A stretch of 64,000 bases of DNA from Botrytis cinerea B05.10 (GCF_000143535.2 NC_037317.1:1488001-1552000), one strand, 5' to 3'. Positions 1 through 10,399 are shown, numbered from the stretch's first letter. Made by a program: numbers and translations. The notes: generated by a model not told the origin, from the letters alone.

Positions 1-1719
1 AAGCAGTTAAACAGACGACAGGTCAGATGGTCGGAGACCATGGCCAACTACAATTTCAGAATTTCATATGTCAAAGGATCAGAAAACGCTAGAGCCGACG
101 CTCTTAGCCGAAAACCAGAATATCAAGAAAACAAAACGTACGAGTCATACGCTATATTCAAGAAAGACGGCGAATCACTGGTTTACAATGCACCACAGCT
201 TGCAGCAACACACCTGTTGGAAGACAACTACCTTAGGAAACAGATCCAATCACACTACGACAAGGATGCTACTGCCACACGCATACGCAAGACAATAGAA
301 CCAGGATTCACTATAGAAAATGATACCATATACTTTCATGGAAAAGTATACATTCCGAGTCAAATGACCAAGGAATTTGTGACGGAACAACATGGGTTGC
401 CGGCACATGGACACCAAGGAATTGCAAGGACATTTGCAAGAATACGGGAAATCAGTTACTTCCCACGAATGAGAACGATAGTTGAAGAAGTTGTTGGAAA
501 TTGTGACACCTGCATACGAAACAAGTCATCACGACATGCTCCGTATGGTCAGCTCCAGACCCCAGACATGCCTTCTCAGCCATGGAAGTCCATCACATGG
601 GACTTTGTGGTCAAACTACCACTCTCAAAGGATCCTACTACAAGAATTGAGTACGACGCGATACTCAATATAGTAGACAGGCTAACGAAATTTGCATATA
701 TGATACCATTCAAGGAAACATGGGATGCTGAACAACTAGCATATGTGTTCCTAAGGATCATAGTAAGCATACACGGAGTACCAGATGAGATAATCTCGGA
801 TCGAGACAAGCTCTTTACCTCGAAATTCTGGACTACCTTATTAGCACTTATGGGTATCAAGAGAAAGCTATCGACATCTTTCCACCCACAAACAGATGGT
901 CAAACAGAGAGGACCAATCAGACAATGGAAGCATATCTTAGATGCTATGTAAATTATCGACAAGACAATTGGGTAGAGCTATTACCCATGGCACAGTTCG
1001 CATACAATACATCGGAAACGGAAACCACGAAAATCACCCCAGCACGAGCTAATTTTGGGTTTAATCCACAAGCGTATAAAATCCCGATACCACAAGAAGT
1101 TAATGCCGAATCAGCAATAGTACAAGTCGAACAGCTGAAAGATCTCCAAAAGCAACTAGCTCTTGATCTAAGATTCATATCTTCCAGAACAGCAGCGTAC
1201 TACAATACGAAACGTAGTATGGAACCTACGCTTAAAGAGGGGGATAAAGTTTATTTGCTACGACGAAACATCGAAACCAAGAGACCAAGCAATAAACTCG
1301 ACCACAGGAAACTAGGACCATTCAAGATTGATAAGGTAATAGGAACGGTTAATTATCGATTGAAATTACCAGACACAATGAATATCCACCCAGTATTTCA
1401 CATATCCTTGCTCGAGCCAGCACCACCAGGAGCGCCAAATGCGCCATTTACAGAAATTGAACCAGTCAACCCAAACGCCATATACGATGTCGAAACAATA
1501 CTAGACTGCAAATACGTCAGAAACAAGGTCAAGTATTTGATCAAATGGTTAGACTACCCACATTCAGAAAACACATGGGAATTCAAGGAGGATCTCAGCT
1601 GCCCTGAGAAACTACGGGCATTCCACCTGAAGTACCCACATCTGCCAACAAAGCCTCAAGCTCCGCATCAGACAACAAAGGCAACGAGGGGTCGAAGAAA
1701 CCAAAAGAAGAACCACTAG
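1..1719 (+). mobile_element. Ty3/gypsy retrotransposon pol, 3' part (RNase H end, integrase, chromodomain)
   Basis: The open frame runs in from the window edge, so the 5' part of the element is missing. The first residues (RQVRW, then ADALSR) are the usual end of the gypsy RNase H region. An HHCC zinc finger follows (HGLPAHGHQG, then CDTC), then the integrase core with its acidic residues in TWDFV, SDRD and the TDGQTERTNQ segment. A GPFKI/HPVFHISLLEP segment leads into a C-terminal chromodomain (YDVETILD, YLIKWLDYP, NTWEF) ending near residue 530 of the visible ORF. This order identifies a chromovirus-type Ty3/gypsy polyprotein that inserts element DNA into host chromatin. The frame is open to its stop, so this copy may be recent. 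The last 125 nt overlap an ORF on the opposite strand. Boty-like elements are known in Botrytis; identity with them cannot be tested here. Confidence 0.95.
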
Positions 1720-2191
1720 GAGTAGACGTAGTAACAGCGGTTGCTGTTTCTTTCTCCGCACGCTCCTTTTCCAATTTTTCCTTTTCCAACCTTTCATTCT
1801 CCTCAGCTAGATCAAGCTCTTCTAGCGTACGAAGATCTCGACGAATCATCTCCTTTTCACGCTTGCGAAGAAATTCTTGTTGCTTGCGCAATCGAAGAAT
1901 CCGGGCATTAATCTCCTGCGACTGAGCGAAAGCCTTTTCTTCCTCCAAGCGCAGCAGCTCCTGCTGTCGCTCCAAAGATTCATAGTTTGTAGGCATCTCT
2001 GACCCAGGACGGCAACGACCTTTTTTATGACGGATACACTCGGCACAACGCTGTGATAAACTATCGTCAACAATGCAACGACGATTGGATTTGATGCACA
2101 AATCGCAAGAATCTCTTTCAGTACCAGAACGCTCGACGCGGCGAACCAAGTTAAGAATATCGTGAACAGAAGCTGTTCGTGTAGGAGGCAT
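1595..2191 (-). CDS. Antisense ORF in the retrotransposon: Zn2Cys6-like cluster plus coiled coil (198 aa)
   Basis: This ORF starts with ATG at 2191, lies antisense between pol and the 3' LTR, and overlaps the end of pol by 125 nt. Residues 29-60 hold six cysteines spaced x2, x6, x9, x2, x7, which fits the fungal Gal4-type Zn2Cys6 pattern; basic residues lie between the second and third cysteine. Residues about 74-145 are very rich in Glu, Lys, Arg and Leu and should form a long coiled coil. The tail is Ser/Gly-rich with an acidic-hydrophobic patch (LLSDAELEALLADV) that could act as an activation or contact segment. The layout of DNA-binding cluster followed by dimerisation coil resembles a small transcription factor. 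Whether it is expressed is unknown. It could have evolved inside the element or been captured from a host gene. Confidence 0.6.
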   Translation of the reverse strand: MPPTRTASVHDILNLVRRVERSGTERDSCDLCIKSNRRCIVDDSLSQRCAECIRHKKGRCRPGSEMPTNYESLERQQELLRLEEEKAFAQSQEINARILRLRKQQEFLRKREKEMIRRDLRTLEELDLAEENERLEKEKLEKERAEKETATAVTTSTPSGSSFGFFDPSLPLLSDAELEALLADVGTSGGMPVVSQGS

Positions 2192-2274
2192 ACTGAAGAA
2201 GAAAACATCACAATCATTTAAGTAAACGAAAGGGAAGACGTACTAATATAAACGCTTGGGACAAGCGCTAGGCT

Positions 2275-2287
2275 AAGAAGGGGATAG
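2275..2287 (+). promoter_or_regulatory. Polypurine tract before the 3' LTR
   Basis: A nearly all-purine run (AAGAAGGGGATAG) ends exactly where the LTR begins. Position and composition match the plus-strand primer site used in LTR-retrotransposon reverse transcription. Confidence 0.7.
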
Positions 2288-2608
2288 TGTTACGACGGAT
2301 TAGTAACAGGCTGTAGAATCACCAACGTATAGGCTATAATGGTATTATAGGCCTCAGTGATTCAGCTGCAGTATACCGGGGGACACTAGGCACCCAAGGA
2401 AAGCCTCAGGCATGTATATAGTATTAGTCATAGGATATCCTAGAAACGTAGGATACAGCTCCTAGGACAATAGGTCCTAGGAAGCACTGAACATAACTTT
2501 GCAAACTTTTCGCGAAGTTATATTAGTAATATCCCAGAGGATTAGCCCCAGGATAAAAGGATAAGCTAGGACAATAGGAATCACAGGACAAGTGTCATGT
2601 GATCAAAA

Positions 2609-2656
2609 GCCGATCGACTTATCGATCGACTTGCCGATCGACTTATCGGTCGACTT
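2609..2656 (+). repeat. Four tandem 12-bp units in LTR U3
   Basis: Four successive 12-mers alternate GCCGATCGACTT and ATCGATCGACTT, the last with one change. They lie about 12 bp upstream of the LTR TATA-like box, a plausible enhancer or factor-binding array. They are absent from the related solo LTR. Confidence 0.8.
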
Positions 2657-2667
2657 CAGAACGAAGG

Positions 2668-2677
2668 TCTATATAGG
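2668..2677 (+). promoter_or_regulatory. LTR TATA-like box
   Basis: TCTATATAGG lies just downstream of the 12-bp repeats. The solo LTR has the equivalent TCTATATAAG at about 10707, which supports a conserved core promoter for element transcription. Confidence 0.55.
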
Positions 2678-2857
2678 GAATGGGTTTCATTATAATGTAG
2701 AGCTTCGTGCTCAAGAACAATCATTAGTTTCATTACTATAGTTACGAGAATTGCAACCAGTTACAACCTTATTGAATTCCTACTTGAAGTCTAGTCTAAA
2801 CCACCTCGAGAGATCTCTAGACACTTCCACGTGACCCTAGAGGCAGCTCCCGTAACA

Positions 2858-3760
2858 CATTCAGAACAGTGGATCTACTATATATACCCAATCAGGTGAT
2901 CGCTCCCTGACATATATACTTTACTATTACGTCGCTCAGGCTTATAATCTATTAGAAATAGTAAAAGAACTTTATTATAAGTATACTACTTAATATTATA
3001 TATATGATTTTCAAAAATTATAATTTAAATTCTATAAATATATCTTTACTACTTTCGATTCTTTTATATATTATTTTAATAATCAAAATTTGAAATATAT
3101 AGAAATGTTTTTTTAAAGATTATTTATTATATATATAGACATTAAGTTTTAAATATAACTTTAATATTATAAGAGGTGTCTTTAGAGTTATATGAACGTA
3201 TTTAGAGATTTCTTGAGATGATTTAGATTAAACTTTAAATAGGAATTTAATAGAGATTATAATTAATTATAATTCTTATAATTATAGTATAAAACTAACG
3301 ATTGATTTTGAGTATGAAGCTTTATATTGTTATTAGAAATAGACAGCAAGTTACGTATATAACATAATATATATTAAATATAGTTAAGTCTATTTATTCG
3401 AAAAGCTCGAAGGGGAGAGTTGTATAGAAGTATACACGTGTTACATACGTGCTACACATGTGATTTCCAATAACTGTAATGAAATCCTATTTCTTTATAT
3501 AGATTTTTCTATTTTGTTATATAATTTGAATAGTTAGAATAGTTATACTTTCTAGGATAGCTCTGAGGTCTTTAGTAGTCTATTATATAGTGTTTAGGTT
3601 ATATTAAATTTTCTTTCTATTTCTAATTTTTAAGAAAATATCTATCTTTATAATTTAGTTTTATTTTGAAATAGTAGGTGAGATGATATATAGCACTTTT
3701 TTGTTAGATGAGAATATAGATTAAACAATATTATCTGATATCGTTATGAGCAAAAATGTC
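2858..3760. other. AT-rich, gene-free block, probably RIP-degraded
   Basis: From about 2930 to 3750 the sequence is strongly A/T-dominated with long TATATA and TTTATT runs and frequent stops in all frames. No coding remnant is recognisable. Such blocks next to transposons in Leotiomycetes usually come from repeat-induced point mutation of old elements; that origin is inferred. Composition returns to normal near 3755. Confidence 0.7.
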
Positions 3761-4725
3761 CGTTTGACGCGCCACAGTAGGGATTCGCAAGCTCACCCAC
3801 CACCTTGATATTATCTCAGCTTCTTGCTACTGAATGTATGAGGGATTAAAATTGCTTCATAAACTGATAGCCAACAACTCTGACTGGTGGAATTGCAGAT
3901 GAGAGAAATGAAGCGTCATGAAATAGCCAAGAAAAGAAGGTTTCAACCATGTAGATACATCAAAATCGGCGAGCAAAACCATTGCACCAACACGGACGAA
4001 GGGTATCTCTTTCCATCGACCGATCCGATGTATACTTTCCACAGAAAGGTCGATTCCAGGCTCTGGAGATTATACTTTCTGCCCAGCATTTCCCCTGTAC
4101 ACAGATATTCGTCAACACAATGCGGAGTCTAGGGTTCAGATAGAGATGTTACCAATGTATGTCCTTGAAGAGAAGACCCGATGATGACCCCTAAATGACC
4201 CTGTTTATCTGCTATAGATCATTCTTCACATGTGATAGACACAGGTGAGATCATCCTCAAGAGTCGCAGTTCATAGAAACGATCAGCTAAAAATCAATTT
4301 TATAATTTGAAGTAAGAGGGAACCGCCTTATGAGCCTTGGTCTGGATTTGGGCAGAGCTCGATCATCGTAATGCAATCGTTCGTCAAGAGAGGGGTAAGT
4401 GGAGATTTGAAGGAATCATAGAGCGAAAGAGCTCTAGCAAGAATCAAGCTGCATACGACTCAATGAGTTGTGCAATCCTCGAAATAGTAATCGGAGCAAT
4501 TGGAATTCCCGAGTGGCAATAAACTACCTCCGGCGTTCTACACCATTGGCTCAGGCGATTGGAGGTAGGAGAGTTTGTTTGAGCTTCTTGATGTATCTAA
4601 GTTCTCCAAAGTGCTTATATAGTTGATGAAAGTGCTCTCACATCGAGAAAATAAACATCAATCTCAGCTTCTATTCAAACTTCACACAAAAACTTCATTT
4701 TTATCACAACCTGTATCTCGAAAAC
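3761..4725 (+). promoter_or_regulatory. Upstream region of the ABA3-like gene
   Basis: This is roughly 960 bp of balanced composition with no convincing gene. A TATA-like TATATAG at 4616-4622 lies about 104 bp before the start codon. A CA/CT-rich leader follows, ending CTCGAAAACATG. Short ORFs here match nothing I recognise. Confidence 0.4.
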
Positions 4726-6048
4726 ATGCAGCAAGTTATTACTCAAACGCTTGTCGATGATAGATTCATTCAAATCTCAGATTCGAAGAAGAGCGAAGGC
4801 CTAGCCACCGACAGTACCAAGCGTCAAAGTCAAGAGCAGCCTATTCATGATAAAGACCCCATCAAAGCAGCAACGGCAGCAATGGCTGCCACCCCCCTTG
4901 TCAAAGAGCATCAGGACACCTGGTACTACCCTCCTGACATTGCGAACGATTTGCAATCTATCAACCTTCCGGCCGAATTGAAGGGAGAAATCTTTGCGTG
5001 CGCATGGGAATACACACGCTGTGTTATTCCTAACTACACAAACTGGAATAGATATGTGGCCTTCATGCGTATCATCATCATGGGTATCATCGCCGAGTTT
5101 CGAGGCGAGATGGTGGATGTCACTGCCAGCAACAACCTCCTCGGTTACGATTTGGACGCTACTCTTGCGGCTTTATTTGAGGGAACCCCAGGGCACAAAG
5201 AAATGGCACGAGAGTACAAGACTTTTCTGTTAATCACGGCGGACAAGGCGAGTGAAAGACGAGATGGGGAGCTTTTCAGACGTTATGTAAACGCTCTCGC
5301 GCAATCACCGAGACACTGGTTCCGCATGCGGGATTGTGATGCACTGGCCAGATTCACGATTGCCTCGGCTCTAGCATGCAACGATCTCGACGACATCTGG
5401 TTCACCGAAGATCAATTTGAAATTTTGACCGAAATTGGAGACACTCTGTATGATGCAGTGGCTTTCTACAAACATCGTGCTGAAGGTGAGACAAACAGCA
5501 CATTTGCCTACATGCCGGAGGACTTGCGCATCAAAGCCTACAGCGAGTGTCGCGAGATACTTTGGGCCCTTGACGCCGCCTGGGCACGAAATCCTAAGCT
5601 GGCTAATGTTATTAATTTCGTGCGCTTCTTTGGTGGACCTATACACATGATGATGCGCCGTTACCGATTCGTTGAAGAGAATTTGACAATTGGCAAGTCA
5701 GAGACCGACAAAGTCGTTGATCAAACCCGGAAGAACTTCAAGCTCTGGAATCGAGTCGATGCCAACAAAAGGTCTGTTCTTAACACACAGCGGTACAAGG
5801 CCCTCATCGCTCGTAGTGAAGAGCTTATGTTTCCGGGGCTTGCTGAGTTCCTTGAAATGGGCGGTGATGGGATTTGTGACAAATGCAAATATCGCGAGTC
5901 CTACGGTGCAGAATTGTCACACCAGTTTGGTGGTGTTGAACTGTGCAGCGAATGCAGACTATCGTGGAGAAAGTACCTAGAATGTTTTGTAGAGCGTGCG
6001 ACAAAGGTTTTTCCTGAGCTGAAAACACATTTTGAGGTTCCAGTTTGA
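4726..6048 (+). CDS. aba3: ABA3-like alpha-ionylideneethane synthase (unusual sesquiterpene synthase), 440 aa
   Basis: This is a single-exon ORF with a good start context (AAAACATG). The protein is largely helical and lacks classical class I or II terpene synthase signatures. I recognise it as similar to Botrytis BcABA3, which converts farnesyl diphosphate to alpha-ionylideneethane, the first committed step of fungal abscisic acid synthesis. Family-like stretches are WYYPPDIA, EYTRCVIPNYTNW and FFGGPIHMMMRRYRFVEE followed by KLWNRVD. The C-terminus has two CxxC pairs (C384/C387 and C407/C410) that look like a small metal knuckle. In known fungal clusters two P450s and a short-chain dehydrogenase accompany this gene; none is adjacent here. 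The right side is decayed genes and the left is a retrotransposon. The ORF is undamaged, so selection or recent disruption of the cluster is likely. The assignment rests on memory of the family, not on a search. Confidence 0.7.
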   Translation: MQQVITQTLVDDRFIQISDSKKSEGLATDSTKRQSQEQPIHDKDPIKAATAAMAATPLVKEHQDTWYYPPDIANDLQSINLPAELKGEIFACAWEYTRCVIPNYTNWNRYVAFMRIIIMGIIAEFRGEMVDVTASNNLLGYDLDATLAALFEGTPGHKEMAREYKTFLLITADKASERRDGELFRRYVNALAQSPRHWFRMRDCDALARFTIASALACNDLDDIWFTEDQFEILTEIGDTLYDAVAFYKHRAEGETNSTFAYMPEDLRIKAYSECREILWALDAAWARNPKLANVINFVRFFGGPIHMMMRRYRFVEENLTIGKSETDKVVDQTRKNFKLWNRVDANKRSVLNTQRYKALIARSEELMFPGLAEFLEMGGDGICDKCKYRESYGAELSHQFGGVELCSECRLSWRKYLECFVERATKVFPELKTHFEVPV

Positions 6049-6439
6049 GGATGGCGATATTTTCAAGTGGCTTAAACTTCTACAATGGCGATATGTTAGA
6101 TTGGTCGAGCTTTTAGTTAGGTAGATAAAGTTTAAAGTCATATTACTAAAGAAATCACCCACCTATTTACTAAGTCCTACTCACAATCTTAAGATCTTCA
6201 GTCTTTGAAGCTTCTGTTACTACCCGCCGCCGTGACACTTACTATTCACCATAAATATACTCTGCCGGCCAGACTGACAACTTCTGTAGAGACCCGATTT
6301 CCGGTAGAAGATTGTGAATTTGCTTGACGCCCTCAAATCCTTTGACAGTATATAACCAACCTAGTCCTTCGTAAATTACACCGGAGAATAGCTTGTCGCA
6401 TAACATTGATTCACTGAAGGCTATCGTCATCGATATAAA
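6049..6439. other. Downstream region of the ABA3-like gene
   Basis: No gene is recognised. The segment should hold the ABA3 3' UTR and then the 3' flank of the decayed acetylxylan esterase on the other strand. Confidence 0.4.
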
Positions 6440-7170
6440 TAAACCAGATAGTGGGAGAAAGCATAAGCGACCTCGATATTTGTTCTATCACCTCGCAAAC
6501 ACTGGGCGTAGTAGGGGTTCGATGTTGAGCATGTTGTCCCAGCGACGCACTTAGTAGGGTAGGCCCTGTATAGAAGCTGCCACCACACTTACTCTGCGTC
6601 GCGCTACTGCCAGTCGGAGCGCTTGGGGTGTTTGCTGTGTAACATGTCACGCTTGTTACGCATGTAGTAGTAGTTGCAACTTTGGTAGTTGTAGTCACTC
6701 TCATCAGTCCAAATCAATCCAAGCACCTGAACTTCATGGAAGAAGACAAAGTGGCCTACTTCTTGCGCACCGTACTATAGCCTACGAGTTTGCTTCCATC
6801 TTCGTAGACAATCTTCGTGTAACTAGTCGCCGGGTTTTTAGTGCAGTCATAAGATAAAGTCAGACCTAATACATTGCTCCATCGGGCAAGTTGATCTTCC
6901 AAATTCTTACATTGAACCAAAGAATTTGCAGTACCTTCTCATACCTGCATCTTTGGTCGTTGGCCGGTGTACCTCAGGTACTCGCTTCGTGCAAGGTCAC
7001 CCCATTGCTGGGGAGTGTAGTTTTTTAGCCCATTTGCACAGCTTGTGTCCAAACTGAACGGGGTGGATGATGGCGCACCCTTCCAGCACGCGGTTGGAAC
7101 ACCAGAGAATCACGCGCAGCCGGCGAATACACCAGGGTACGCTGCGGGCCGGATGAATCGCTATGATACG
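6440..7170 (-). pseudogene. Decayed acetylxylan esterase (CE1) with C-terminal CBM1, 5'-truncated
   Basis: Reading leftward from about 7165, one frame gives AYPGVFAGCA, then SGVPTACWKG, SLDTSCANGL, YTPQQWGDLARS, YTGQRPKMQ and LVQCKNLEDQLARWSNV, the usual C-terminal half of secreted CE1 acetylxylan esterases. A frame change is needed to read VGHFVFFHEVQVL, which holds the catalytic His region. A Thr/Ser-rich linker follows (TTTTKVATTTT), then a CBM1 cellulose-binding fold split by another frame change (KCGGSFYTGPT / KCVAGTTCSTSNPYYAQCL). At least two in-frame stops are present, one at a Trp position (TGG to TGA after KMQV). The signal peptide and the segment with the nucleophile Ser are missing. 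A plant cell-wall-degrading enzyme was lost here. Confidence 0.8.
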
Positions 7171-8140
7171 TTTGAAGCGTATATTGTGCCATGCTCTGAT
7201 CCGCCATAAAGATGGAGCTAGCACTGCTAGACAAAAGACAGTAACACCGAAGGCTTTAGTATTTTTAAGTTTATTCATAAGCCTATAGATATCGTTCTAT
7301 GTCTCAATTTGCTATACCATCTAAGTCGGAACAATAGAACATGAAGCTCACCTCATCATCACCTTCTACCGCCACTTGATGCTGGCACCCTGCATTATAA
7401 CGCAAGCTACGATTGGGCCAGAATAGCTTCTCAAGAAACACAGGTCGGCACCGAATAATAACTCATCCTCGGGATTTGCGTCTGATTTCATGCAACTAAA
7501 TATGCATTAAGGGCAGCGCGATCGCTCCAGTCCAGAAAAACGACTGTATGATTCTAAATGAAGAGAGCCTTCTAAAATTATCCCAGCCACAAGAAATCGG
7601 CTTGGCAAACCGTTCTCAGGCCTTGAAGAAAATTCGCGTTGTGAATCAACTGCGACAATGTTTCCCGAAATCTCAAAGGAGTTGCAAGATTTGCACTCGA
7701 GTTTTTTCAAGCTTCTTATAGCCGAATCATGATAGCGCCGAGCCGAAGTAAAGCCGGTTAGTACAGCACACCTCCAAAAGGCACACATGTTCTGTAGCAT
7801 CGAACGTTCTCAAGGATTAGCTTTAACTAAATCCGATATTCTTGACCTTCACATCTATACACCCCTACACTTGTTACAAAATTGACGGGAATTTAGGTTT
7901 AACGCGAAGGTGTGTTTTAACTGATAATCGAAAAGAGTTGTGTTGGCGGTGGGTAGAATCCAACCGCCTCTCTTGCCTGGTTCTACAAAATCACCAACTC
8001 AGCTTCTCCGTCCAAGAAGTCGAGTGCGCTAGCAAAATCCATAGCAGCTTCACTTATACTCATTGTAATACGCCAAAAGTCTAAAACTGAACCGTTCACA
8101 AGGCCAAACTTCAATTTTCTCGCTCACCGACTCTATACAG
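7171..8140. other. Gene-free stretch between two pseudogenes
   Basis: Only short ORFs occur (for example 7507-7800 on the minus strand) and none resembles a known family. The segment separates the CE1 relic from the HET relic and is probably decayed intergenic DNA. Confidence 0.4.
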
Positions 8141-10399
8141 AATGAAGGGAATTTCTGTGATGTCTGTAAATGCTCGACCTCACCCTCATTTATCAGCAAA
8201 GCCTGAACATAGGGAGATTCAAAATTCTGGATGCATCTCTTGGCTGCAGGCCAGATCTATCTCGGAATGTATGGTGTGCGTCATGCAAGACCATTGTCGC
8301 CTTAGCCGATGAGCACGTCACCTCCCTGAATGAAGCTCTTAAACAAAGCTTTCAGACGGATTACGAGTTGAGTGCCCATTTCATGGATCAAGCGTCCAGG
8401 TTATGGATTGCTTTTGGTTAATCAACAGCACCGAAGGCAGATGCTAGTGCAAGAAGACGGCATATGACAGAACTCGGGTTCATTTGGCTATTTTTTCCTG
8501 AAGATGAAATAGCCAGGGAGTCAAGTGTGTGGCCTCTGGGAAAGCCTTAATTATTTGATTCAGTGAAGGTGGACACGGTCAGAACATTGAATTCGATACA
8601 GCAATGTGGAAGCTGCCACGACTAAAAATGCCAAATTTTCAACACATTGCTCGGCAAAGGCGAAGTATAACCAAGTTTTATAGACGTACAGCAAGAGTGC
8701 TTGGTAACGCCAGATAAAGACCTCGACTATGTCGCGTTTAGCTATGTATGAGGCGCAGTAGAGAATCTGCGAGCAACAAAAGCCAACATTTCCGAGCTCA
8801 TGAAGCCCGGTAGTCTGTCTATCGGCAGTAGAAATATGGTACCAAAGATGGTTCGGAATTAAATGGTGCTGTGTGCTGGACTCGGCAGAAAATTCCTTTG
8901 GGTGGATCGCGTTTGTATTGTGCAAGATGGATTATGAGACGAAGGCGAAGCATTTGAAAGCCATGGGAACAATATGCGCAAAAGCAGAATTCGCGATTGT
9001 GGCGGCTAATGTGATGGGAGTCATGCCGATCACGGCTTAACTGGGGCCTTTCAATCTGCTGAAGAGGCGGAGAGACAATTGGTGCCGTTTCCAAGTAGGA
9101 AGATGATGCGAAGGACGATGTGGAGTGCTGGGACGAGTCATTTGTCCCAAACTATCTGGTCTGAAAGAGCGTGGACATTCAAAGAGCATGTGTTCTCTAG
9201 AAGGCTTCTGTACTTTAACAAATTTGTAAACTGGATCTGCTTCTTAGCCCGATGGAAAGAATCATGGAGATCTTTTGTCGAACCTTTGAAAGGTCGTGAA
9301 ATAGAGTTGAAAAAAGCAGAAGAAAGTGGTAAACTTTACGCGTTTGACTGGCCATCACTGACCGAGTACGCAAGCATGATTGAGCAGTAAAATTCTTGTC
9401 ATTTACAATATGATTCTGACATAATCAACACATTTGAAGGGTCATTTTGTATATGACCAGAGGATTTCCAGCTGGCTTCTGCGGCGGTCTTCCAGAATTT
9501 TGTTTCACCATCTGTTTGCTGTGGCAGCCACGCAAAATCCTTCGACCGCGTACTTAGCAGCCAAACACCAGTCGTATTCTCAGTTGGTCCCGGGTGGGAT
9601 GGTCTGGATCATTGGATCTATCGATGTGGATATGCAATATCGACACTGCGCTTCCAGCCGCTGATTATGAAGTCAAAATCTCTCCCCTGGTGGAATAGTA
9701 CAAGCTTCTAGATAAATCGACAAAATTCGACGACACCTGCTTTCTCGTTCGGAACCACCTCCTACTTAAAAGTGCAGCACCTCCACACGGTTGGGAGAAG
9801 CATGGCAGCGACGAGGCCGATGGCACAGACACGTACTACACTTACCATGGCTATTTTGGGAATAACCACATCAGCCCCGACATACTTTTCCGATATCCAA
9901 TACCTCCATTTCAGCGTCCACGAGACGTTCGAGGAGAGTTGAAACACATTCAGTACCTCTACATCAGGACTTAGCGAGCTTTCTTCCATATCGGAACTCC
10001 TGCAGCAGGTGCACTGATACGGCAAGCCGCACACTCTGATGGCAACACTTACTGTGCCATTGATATTCTACTCGTAAATCGCGATAGCTTATGGGCAGGG
10101 TCAATTCGGGAGGTTCTCTTGGCAAGGAATTTCCAACCAAGCACATCGAGCTGATTCAAATCGTACAAGGCTCCGTGCCTGTGCACAACAAAACCTCCAT
10201 GATTCTAGAGCAGCGTGTGAGAGCAACTGCCACACAGGCTAGTCGTGAACTGGAATTAGAGCATCCATTCAGGGAGTGTGTAGAACGCGAGGAATTAAAG
10301 AATGAGAGTATATTTGACTTATATTTCGTTTTGTGGATTGAAATGAAGAGAGATATCGCAAGAAGGAAAGCATTGGGAACGGTGCAGATGCCTGCTTGA
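8141..10399 (+). pseudogene. HET-domain (heterokaryon incompatibility) gene, degenerate
   Basis: The relic starts with a CDVC knuckle (NFCDVCKC, near 8153) typical of the N-termini of these proteins. From 8701 one frame reads DLDYVAFSYV, stop, GAVENLRATKANISELM, then VLCAGLGRKFLWVDRVCIVQD; the first stop is a TGA where the family has Trp in SYVWG. A one-base shift then gives DYETKAKHLKAMGTIC and AEFAIVAAN. A further shift gives LSQTIWSERAWTFKEHVFSR and LQYDSDIINTFEG. Beyond lie PAGFCGGLPEFCF, LLWQPRKILRPRT and WSRVGWSGSLDL, then a long variable region and the usual C-terminal LYFVLWIEMKRDIARRKALG. HET proteins trigger cell death when unlike strains fuse. The multiple stops and frameshifts show that this copy is dead. 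Confidence 0.85.

Larger units (their letters stand above)
2288..2857 (+). repeat. 3' LTR of the gypsy element (570 bp)
   Basis: The LTR begins TGTTACG and ends CGTAACA, a perfect 7-bp inverted terminal repeat with TG...CA ends. It contains a TATA-like TCTATATAGGG at 2668-2677 and four tandem 12-bp units ending in CGACTT at 2609-2656. The last roughly 200 bp are closely similar to the solo LTR at 10561-10896, while the U3 parts differ. The next five bases (CATTC, 2858-2862) should be the target-site duplication; the matching left copy lies outside the window. Confidence 0.9.
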
